A stretch of 38,764 nucleotides of DNA from Acanthaster planci (Eukaryota > Echinodermata > Asteroidea > Valvatida > Acanthasteridae). The DNA lies in contig NW_019091620.1 of the NCBI RefSeq assembly GCF_001949145.1, forward strand, positions 752,274 to 791,037, in the 5' to 3' direction. Below, piece after piece: positions 32,391-38,764 of the stretch. Position numbers and translations under genes: made by a program. Under the pieces are notes generated by a model that was not told the DNA's origin, did no database searches, and saw nothing but the letters and a program-made list of their open reading frames with translations. Position 1 is the stretch's first letter. The number at the start of each line of letters is the position of its first letter.

Positions 32391-32614
32391 ATCTTGGAAT
32401 ATATGGCACTGAAAAAAAATTCCTATTACATAATTTGGGCTGTTTTCAGTACAGTAAATTTTACATGCAACCGCGGCCATCTGTGTATTAACTGACAACT
32501 TACATACAAATCAGGACAGTGGCTGGTAGCCCAAAAAAGTAGGTTGTCGTTGCCATAGCAAACAGTCAACTTATTAATGGTCATTCTACATACAATAGTG
32601 ATGCCTTTCCATTC

Positions 32615-32979
32615 ACATTCAATCGTGGACACTGGAATGCACAGTTGACGTATTAACATTTTACCTTCAATCGTGGACATTAGTGTTTCAGTGCAGACAA
32701 GTCCTGGTTGACATTTTACAAAAAAACGTTTGTAAATAATGGTACGTACACGTGACAGGCTTGCCAGTCACATTCAATCGTGAACTACATGTATCATACA
32801 CATGAGTGTCATTTTCACATTTATTCATGGACATTAGTATCCACGATTGAATGTAAATGACACGGCATCTCATTTGTAGGCTATCCCATTATTTACGAAC
32901 TACATGTAGGCCTACAGTTAGTTTTGGCAGGATGGCAAGCCAAGACTTGTCTAAGAACCAGTGTCCACGATTGAATGTA
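32615..32979. repeat. Iteron fold-back element E, motif CATTCAATCGTGGACA
   Basis: Forward copies at about 32,616, 32,665, 32,771 and 32,819 (last two diverged); inverted copies at 32,840 and 32,961 (GTGTCCACGATTGAATG). It spans about 365 bp with no ORF. Confidence 0.75.
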
Positions 32980-33096
32980 CAAACCTTTTGTCCCGATTCG
33001 GGCATCATACGTTTTCCCAGTCTGTCAACACCTTATCAATGCACCTTTGTGAGAACTTCAACGTAATGTTGTTTCATCTGGCCGATCTTTAATCAA
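32979..33096 (+). repeat. Direct repeat, copy 1 (about 117 bp)
   Basis: ACAAACCTTTTGTCCCGATT... matches 34,764-34,880 with about five differences. It starts right at the last iteron of element E. Confidence 0.85.
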
Positions 33097-33714
33097 TGAC
33101 ATTGCGCCCCCGGACATACCGGTACTGGTAATAATGCCGCCCTCTTTGACTGGTGTTAGCCAATTCATGACGAAAGCAAAACATACACTCAGGACGTGTG
33201 ATGTACATGTACTTAGCGGCACGGACTTGAATGTTTCTTTCCACTCGGCTGTTCTTCTCGGCTTCTTCTGATCCAGGTTGTCAAATATTTGACTTTTAAA
33301 TGTACTTTATTTATATCATTGTATTCATCAACATTAGATAAAAATTCAGCATCAATAAGAGACACATAACATCGTCTTTTCATGTGTTCGGTGTGCGGTA
33401 TTGGTGTACCTATACATGATTCCAACAAACATGTACGTGGCTATAAACTTGTGCAAAATGAGTGTGAAAAATTGCCCTCTGGTTTTAACGACACTCCGGC
33501 TATAACGGCAGAATTGTGAATGTCCGCCGGCCCTCGTAATAACAGGATCAAAATTTAAAGAAGGCAAAAGGAGTGACAAAAACGGTAACTCAAAAACTTA
33601 TGACACATGCCGCGTATAAAAATTGTTTATTCGAACGGACACACCATTTTAATTTTAGATACGAAGCGTTACATTTTATCAAATGGGGTTAAAACTTTAG
33701 CCTACAGGCATTAT
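33097..33714. other. No recognised gene; pogo-like fragments
   Basis: 33,486-33,510 (ACTCCGGCTATAACGGC) resembles the terminus at 31,302, in the same orientation. One GTACATGTAC at 33,203-33,212. Nothing else supported. Confidence 0.45.
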
Positions 33715-34456
33715 CTAACTACTCAAGAAGGCGGCAATTCGGTATCTGCAGGCACCACTTGAAGCTCTTTTCTGACCGAGTAAAAAGTATAAAGTCGGAC
33801 CCGTATTTACTTTTTGTACCTCAGACTGGTTTAAATTGACTCGTGCTTTTTTCAATTTGATAAACATCCATGCTCCAAATCGGATCAGTCGCCCTTCTAA
33901 CGGTACCGTATTCTTGCTCTGCTGAGTAATATAGGTACCTAATGACCGCGTCTGAAGGAAGTTCTGTCTTTCATCTTTTGGGGACTGGTGCAGCCGTCGC
34001 TTCTTTACATGGTCTAACTTGATAGCGTGAGCCGGCTTTTTATCAATTAGCCTAGCATTTTCTTCATTTAATGCTTTTATAACTTGTGGCAAACGTTTGA
34101 CCCATTTTGCGTTTCTTGTACTGACGTTTAACATTTCTTGAGCATACTGATGCCCAAACAGCCGTTCGGCTAAAGTCCTATTGAACCTTTTAACGATTCC
34201 CGGGGATCTATGTACTGGTACGCTGGGTTCACCCACTTGTATTTCAACCTTGTTTTTGGTAAATATCTTTTTAAACTCACCTTTAAATTCTGCCCCCAAG
34301 TCTACCACAGCAAATTTAGGCAAAGTCAAAGGCGACCTTTTGTAAATCCTTTTTATGGCTTCTGACGCTTGTTCAGCTGTTTTACTGTTCAATGGCTCAG
34401 CCTCTTCAAATCTCAAACCCACGTCAACTATGGTCAAAGCATATTTATAAGTTTAC
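33715..34456 (-). pseudogene. Polinton/adintovirus-type retroviral-like integrase, catalytic Glu lost
   Basis: An rve-type integrase, the protein Polintons use to insert their DNA. The frame is open for about 245 codons: YKYALTIVDVGLRFEEAEPL with the first Asp, FAVVDLGAEFKGEF with the second (DxGxEF style), and SPGIVKRFNRTLAERLFGHQ, where the third catalytic residue, normally Glu in IVERFNRT, is Lys. The C-terminal half (WVKRLPQVIKALNEENARL, KKPAHAIK) fits the family. The N-terminal zinc-binding part is missing: a TAA lies just upstream and a pogo-type terminus begins about 100 bp further. The rest of this element (36.9-38.8 kb) lies beyond the pogo insertion. Confidence 0.8.
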
Positions 34457-34763
34457 GGTTTACCCGATCCCAGGGTAGATATAGCTATAATAGGTAGATA
34501 TAGATATAATTTGGTTGTAAAGTACTCGGCCTGGGTACATGTACGTATCCAGGAGCAGGTACAGTCGGCTCTCATTATAACGAGCTCGGTCATAACGATA
34601 ACCCGGATGCAACAAGTGTATTCTTCCAGTCCCAAACAATTTGTGTTCATTACTATGGAGAAATATTTGGTCATTATGTGCACGTGCACGCCTACAACGA
34701 CGAATTGCGCCGACCCCATTCAAGCAAAAGTATTGTTCCCAACCCATTTGCAGCTGTCAATGA

Positions 34764-34880
34764 CAAACCTTTTGTCCCGATTCGGGCATCATACGTTTTC
34801 CCAGTCTGTCGACACCTTATCAATGCACCTTTGTAAGAACTTCAACGTAACGTTGTTTCATCTTGCCGATCTTTAATCAA
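34764..34880 (+). repeat. Direct repeat, copy 2
   Basis: Partner of 32,979-33,096. The final part (GTTTCATC...GATGGTGATACAGTGCA) recurs a third time, diverged, at about 35,040-35,092. Confidence 0.85.
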
Positions 34881-35266
34881 TTGAATGGATGGTGATACAG
34901 TGCATTGTTAATTGTCGCTAATCCCCTCCTACGATTTCCCAACTGTGCACTGTGAATAGACTCACAAGTGTGGCTCTCACGGGCCAGGTTTCTTTTTTAT
35001 TCCTGCAAATGGACAACAGGGGCGCACAGAACATAACCCTGTTTCATCTCGCCAATCTTTACCCAACTGAATATGTAGATGGTGATACAGTGCAAACGGA
35101 CAATGGGGGCGCGCAGAAAAAAAGGGTTGATATTTTAAGCAGTAGCTCTTAGTGTTGCCGCCAGATCACTTGCCTTATTGCTTCCTATGTTGATTTCTGG
35201 CTATTAAAACTAAATACACAAATAAATCACACTGTGATTTGTTGCATGTCAATCTGAGCTGGGCAA

Positions 35267-35274
35267 TATAAAAA
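35267..35274 (+). promoter_or_regulatory. TATA box of the Tigger-like transposase
   Basis: TATAAAAA 78 bp before the ATG, in a context with no other ORF. A start of transcription about 30 bp further on would leave a 5' UTR of roughly 45-50 bp. Confidence 0.55.
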
Positions 35275-35344
35275 GGGAGGGGTTTTATTCAGAGCTCATA
35301 CGTTTATCGTACTCCGTCAAGACAACTGTCAAGATTACACTGCA

Positions 35345-36857
35345 ATGGCTTCTGTTATCAAGAATAAGCGAAAGGGGCATTCCATCGAGACCAAGATGGA
35401 AATCATCAGGGCTGTCGATTCTGGACGCAAGAGGGCTGATATTGCACGCCAGTACGGGATCGTTTTAAGTACACTGGCAACAATCCTCAAGAACCGAGAA
35501 ACAATCACATCAAACTTTGAATCTTCAAAGTTTGAACCTTCACGAAAGAGATTTCGCACTCCCACTTTCGAGGATGTTGAGGAGGTCCTACTCCGCTAAT
35601 TTCGAGGTACCCAAGCCAAGAATCTTCCCGTCAGCGGCCCAATGTTGTGAGAGAAGGCTGATCAGCTGTCCCAGATGATGGGGCATTCTAGGCAAGTTCT
35701 GGGTGGCTGTCCCGCTTCAAGGAGCGCCACGGCATTTTGCATAAGCAGATCTGCGGGGAGAGCAAAAGCATCGATCAAGACACCATCCCACACTGGCTAA
35801 AAGAAACCATGTCCGGTATTTTGCATGGTTTCGCACCAAGAGATGTTTTCAACGTCGAGGGAGAGCAATGCCATGGAGGAAAGCAAAGCAACGAGCGTGT
35901 CACCGTCCTGCTTTGTGCCAACATGGATGGGTCAGAGAAATTGAAACCAAGTTCAACAAACCTCGGTGCTTCAAGAATGTAGCTTATCTACCGCTCAGCT
36001 ACCGGGCCAACCGGAAGTTGTGGATGGTATCCGATCTTCTCAATCAGTGGGTTTGCCATCTTGACAAGAAGTTCACTAGGCAGAAGCGGAAAGTTCTTCT
36101 CTTTGTTGACAACTGCGCTGCACATCCGAAAGTGCCCCACCTGAAGTACATCACTCTACAGTTCTTGCCACCAAACACAACATCACAACTCCAACCTATG
36201 GACCAAGGTGTAATAAGGAACATGAAGGTTCATTACCGTCGCAAGCTGCCACAGACTCTTCTGTCTGCCTACGATGCCGGGGAAACACCTCAGCCCGTCA
36301 ACATATTGGAGACCATCAACATGGTACACACAGCGTGGGGAGCCTTCGAGCAAGACTGCATTGCAAACTGCTTCCGGAAAGCAGGCTTCATTGACACCAC
36401 ACCAAGATCACCACCACCACACCAAGATCAAGACCAAGCGCAAGACCAAGATCAAGACCAAGATCAAGACCAACATGGCCGCCCTGATAATATCTGGGAA
36501 CGTCTTACCCAACACATCAACCTGCCAGTCACATTTCAAGATTATGCATCAGTTGACATGGATCTTCAGGTGACAGATGAGCCAAGTGAGGAGGAGATTG
36601 TTGCCGAGATAACATCAGAGAGAGCCAGTAACGATGGAAATGACTTTGAGGAGGCCGAGGCAATGGAAGCAGCGAGGGCCCAGACACAGCAACTGACTGT
36701 CCGGCAGTGCATCAGCATGATGACCCAAGTGCAACACTTCATTTGCACTTGGAGCAACATGACGGATGGAATCTACATCAGCGCAGCTAACATCATGAAC
36801 TACTTATCTGAGGAGCAGCATGGGGCGACCATCCAGGGAAAGATCACTGACTTGTAA
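35345..36857 (+). pseudogene. pogo/Tigger-type transposase (CENP-B/psq HTH plus DDE_1), broken
   Basis: Exonless gene starting ATG at 35,345. The N-terminal 84 codons are a CENP-B/pipsqueak-like helix-turn-helix (RKGHSIETKMEIIRAVDSG, ADIARQYGIVLSTLATIL), ending at a TAA. Related frames continue with RFKERHGILHKQICGESKSI. The catalytic domain follows: QCHGGKQSNERVTVLLCANM, then, after a frameshift, KVLLFVDNCAAHPK (second Asp) and TSQLQPMDQGVI (third Asp). The first Asp motif, expected just before QCHGGKQ, is absent, consistent with a deletion of some 20 codons. A run of Asp-Gln repeats occurs at about 36,424-36,474. The stop at 36,855 overlaps an AATAAA signal (36,857-36,862). It binds and moves its own terminal repeats; this copy cannot be active. 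Confidence 0.85.
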
Positions 36858-36883
36858 ATAAATTTGTCAAATTGCTTTTTTCT

Positions 36884-36997
36884 TCAGCCAATTTCGTGTA
36901 ACTGTTTTATCCGCGCCCGTCTTTTCATGTGAATTATCCATGGCGCTTTCACCTTTCCAATAGCCCTGTCAAACAACCTTGAAAATTCGTTCTCCAT
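36884..36997 (-). CDS. Short minus-strand ORF, possible N-terminus of a Polinton gene
   Basis: ATG at 36,997 gives 37 residues (MENEFSRLFDRAIGKVKAPW then a basic stretch KRRARIKQL) and a TGA at 36,884. It begins 13 bp after the neighbouring minus-strand gene's stop. It abuts the probable right edge of the Tigger insertion, so it might be a piece of a gene, perhaps integrase, cut by that insertion. I do not recognise it. Confidence 0.3.
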   Translation of the reverse strand: MENEFSRLFDRAIGKVKAPWIIHMKRRARIKQLHEIG

Positions 36998-37009
36998 TTT
37001 AAAATAAAG

Positions 37010-37427
37010 TTAACTATACCAATACGCCAAAAAACCAACTAATGTGGTTCCCTCAAGAATCCACACCAATTCACGAATTTTTTGATCTTCAGAAGGTTCA
37101 TAAAAGTCCAACAACTTGGGCTCTGGCGGCAAGGGCGTCACATTTTTACCGGTCAATTCCGAATAAGCACGCAACCGCTCGTCCACGTTGACAAATGTCT
37201 GATGACTGGCATGCTCATGCCACATGCGTTCATTTAAAAAATCTAATGTGCATGCGATTTTATTCCCAGGTTTGTTTTGCTTGTGCTAGTTGTTCCAAAG
37301 CTAGGTCACGTCACTTGCGTTCCTCATTGACTTTATTTTTAGCTAAACTGCTGCATAAAAAATTGGACCCCATAAACGTCAATGCGTTTACTGTAGCTCC
37401 TCCGACCATCATTAAAGCACTTGCCAT
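37010..37427 (-). pseudogene. Two-TM conserved protein, right-block copy
   Basis: ATG at 37,427 (MASALMMVGGATVNALTFMG), then frame breaks, then an open segment from 37,225: HQTFVNVDERLRAYSELTG, LPPEPKLLDFYEPSEDQK and a C-terminal hydrophobic span ending FLAYWYS. It is the homologue of 3060-3490, with the same hydrophobic ends and central motif. It lies on the minus strand while the adjoining small membrane protein, capsid and ATPase are on the plus strand, unlike the left block where all four share one strand. Confidence 0.65.
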
Positions 37428-37447
37428 TTTTAAAATATATAAATTAA

Positions 37448-37960
37448 AACATCAAGCAAATCAAAGGCCAGTCAACTGACATCAGCGCCGACATCACCGA
37501 ATCTATGCTAGGCAACATGCGAGCCGACATTGATCTCTTGGGTGACATGGTTTTAGAGACCCAAGAGGTACTTAAGGAAATGAGACATGAAACGGTTCTC
37601 AAGCGTGATCTATTGGGCAAATATAAAGATTTATTTTTTGTAGTGGGTGTATCACTGATCGCCATTTTGTTGGTGTTTGTAATTTCAAAATATTCCATTT
37701 TGGATTTAACGTTAGAGTATGAAGTCGTCACCAATCGAAACCTGGCCCAAAGTTTGCAGCAAAAGCATAAGGGAAACATGTACTACTTATTCGACCGCAT
37801 TCACTTGTGGAAAAAGCAGCTCGTTAATAAATCAGACACGTTGTGGAACATTAGTATAGATCAAATGATTAAAAGCTTGAAAGGCGTTTTGATTTTATTC
37901 AAAGATCTGGTAATAAAAAATCCTCAATTTTACAACTCGCATCATGAAAAACAAGCGTAA
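37448..37960 (+). pseudogene. Chimeric ORF: small membrane protein fused to a capsid-protein fragment
   Basis: One open frame of 170 codons. The first part has MLGNMRADIDLLGDMV and the transmembrane span FFVVGVSLIAILLVFVI, matching the small protein at 2837-3055. From about 37,697 it becomes capsid protein (LEYEVVTNRNLAQSL, NKSDTLWNISIDQMI), matching the middle of the MCP at 1634-2170. The N-terminal half or more of the capsid gene is missing at the junction, so a deletion joined the two genes in frame. No ATG is seen before 37,505. Capsid assembly by this product is not expected. Confidence 0.7.
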
Positions 37961-38327
37961 CTGTCGAAGGTAAGCCCAATTAGCTATATTCACAAGGGCT
38001 GTTCGAATATCGACACTTTTCCGAAATTAGCAAGTTCTTTGGGGACTCGGATACGGAATCCGGTAGAGCGTGTATGAAAGATTTAAACTTAACTGGTGTT
38101 GACATGGGTAGTTACCTGAAAGATAAATATGGCCTATGGCTCGATTTCCAAAGTTCCGATGACAATTCGGCCACGGATCGGGTAGACCACTTAACAGTGG
38201 AGGAGACATATCAATACAGATGGAACAGGAAGCCGAAACCGCAGGTCCGTTGTACATGTATGTATATTTGAAAATGGACGCCCAGTTGACGGTTAGCGAC
38301 GGTAATTTTAATAGTTTAGTCTATTAG
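37961..38327 (+). pseudogene. Capsid protein C-terminal part, frameshifted
   Basis: Segments in two further frames continue the MCP: KDLNLTGVDMGSYLKDKYGL and FQSSDDNSATDRV (38,074 onward), then MEQEAETAGPLYMYVYLKMD to the TAG at 38,325-38,327. They match the left block's MCP C-terminus closely, including the final SLVY. The ATPase begins 20 bp downstream, as in the left block. Confidence 0.65.
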
Positions 38328-38347
38328 ATTTGTTTATTTAAAAACCA

Positions 38348-38764
38348 ATGAATAGGAATAAAAATCCACATTGCACTTTAATCGTGGGCAATACGGGCAG
38401 TGGTAAAACCCAGTGGATTTTTTATCTATTAGAAACCAAATATCGGTTTACATACGAGACGTTCGTGATCATTTGTCCAATGCTAAGCAAAAATAAAACG
38501 TATCTCGAAAGGCTCTGGATTTATACCAATGAGAATGTATACCTAGATCGAGAAAAACTCGATGGTGTAAATACGCTGTTTATCATAGACGACTGCACAC
38601 TGACCAGTTTACTAAATATTGCAAAAAATCGAAAGGCAGTAACACATGCACCTTGAGTTGAATGGCCTTTAGTGGCAGGCATTATTTGTATTCGTGCCGG
38701 CTCTTGACTTAAAAAGTATAATACAGTCTTAAAAGACTATTGTGGCGAATGCAACTGACACCTC
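38348..38764 (+). pseudogene. FtsK/HerA-type packaging ATPase, right-block copy, cut by window end
   Basis: ATG at 38,348 opens a 102-residue frame with Walker A GNTGSGKT, then ICPMLSKNKTYLERLWIYT and Walker B-like FIIDDC. A segment of about 15-20 residues present before Walker B in the left copy is missing. The frame ends at 38,656. A neighbouring frame shows MAFSGRHYLYS and degraded remnants of the C-terminal part up to the window edge, with stops. It is dead in both halves. Confidence 0.7.

Larger units (their letters stand above)
34562..36880 (+). mobile_element. pogo/Tigger-type DNA transposon inserted in the right Polinton-like block
   Basis: TA then CAGTCGGCTCTCATTATAAC at 34,560 matches the style of pogo/Tigger termini with their TA duplication. 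The transposase gene lies at 35,345-36,857 on the plus strand. Polinton-like coding sequence resumes at about 36,884-37,010. The right terminus was not found and is probably lost, so the right boundary is approximate. Confidence 0.55.

Noticed and set aside
31302-33602. A complete pogo MITE between 31.30 and 33.60 kb
   Set aside because: The similar sequences at the two ends are in the same orientation, so they are not a TIR pair.
1-38764. Left and right Polinton-like blocks as the two ends of one 38-kb virus
   Set aside because: Both encode the same ATPase, capsid and small proteins and have diverged, so they are two copies, not two ends. No terminal repeats, DNA polymerase B or protease were found.

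Overview
The window looks like nuclear DNA of a marine invertebrate (cnidarian, echinoderm, hemichordate, lancelet and mollusc genomes are the usual hosts of these families). It is AT-rich and intron-containing, and almost every recognisable gene belongs to a mobile or virus-derived element. I see no rRNA, tRNA or CRISPR, and no confident single-copy host gene.

Layout. (1) 1-3.84 kb: decayed block of a Polinton/adintovirus-like element, mostly minus strand: packaging ATPase, double-jelly-roll-type major capsid protein (MCP, the 'F54H12.2-like' family), two small membrane proteins and a coiled-coil ORF, plus plus-strand ORFs at both ends. (2) 4.65-7.66 kb: a non-autonomous DNA element (A) with 28-bp terminal inverted repeats, a TCGG target duplication and iterated GC-rich subterminal motifs. 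A second inverted iteron pair (B) is nested inside it. (3) 8.1-9.6 kb: more iteron clusters and a small palindromic element. (4) 10,190-16,005: a complete but decayed Ty3/gypsy-type LTR retrotransposon on the minus strand. Both LTRs, a tRNA-Ser-type primer-binding site, a polypurine tract and a TTAA duplication are visible. Between integrase and the 3' LTR, where env sits in some relatives, it carries a zinc-finger plus TatD-type nuclease gene. (5) 16.76-17.24 kb: a perfect 241-bp tandem duplication. (6) 18.4-23.3 kb: a multi-exon PHD-FLYWCH-MULE transposase-like gene, decayed, with a piggyBac-like MITE in one intron. (7) 23.99-27.27 kb: an element with long inverted repeats (about 250-310 bp) carrying a minus-strand gene of the 'TGCDT/CXC' family. 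(8) 30.1-32.4 kb: pieces of two non-LTR retrotransposons. (9) 33.7-38.76 kb: a second Polinton-like block, genes partly inverted relative to each other, with integrase, interrupted by a pogo/Tigger transposon at about 34.56-36.88 kb.

The genes form a nested graveyard of elements, not one pathway. Most coding regions carry stops, frameshifts or lost catalytic residues. The most interesting items are the TatD nuclease carried inside an LTR retrotransposon, the CXC-domain gene framed by long inverted repeats with XPG/PIN-like motifs, and at least four unrelated short motifs that all use one architecture: tandem iterons arranged as inverted clusters. All family assignments rest on remembered motif patterns; no search was run.
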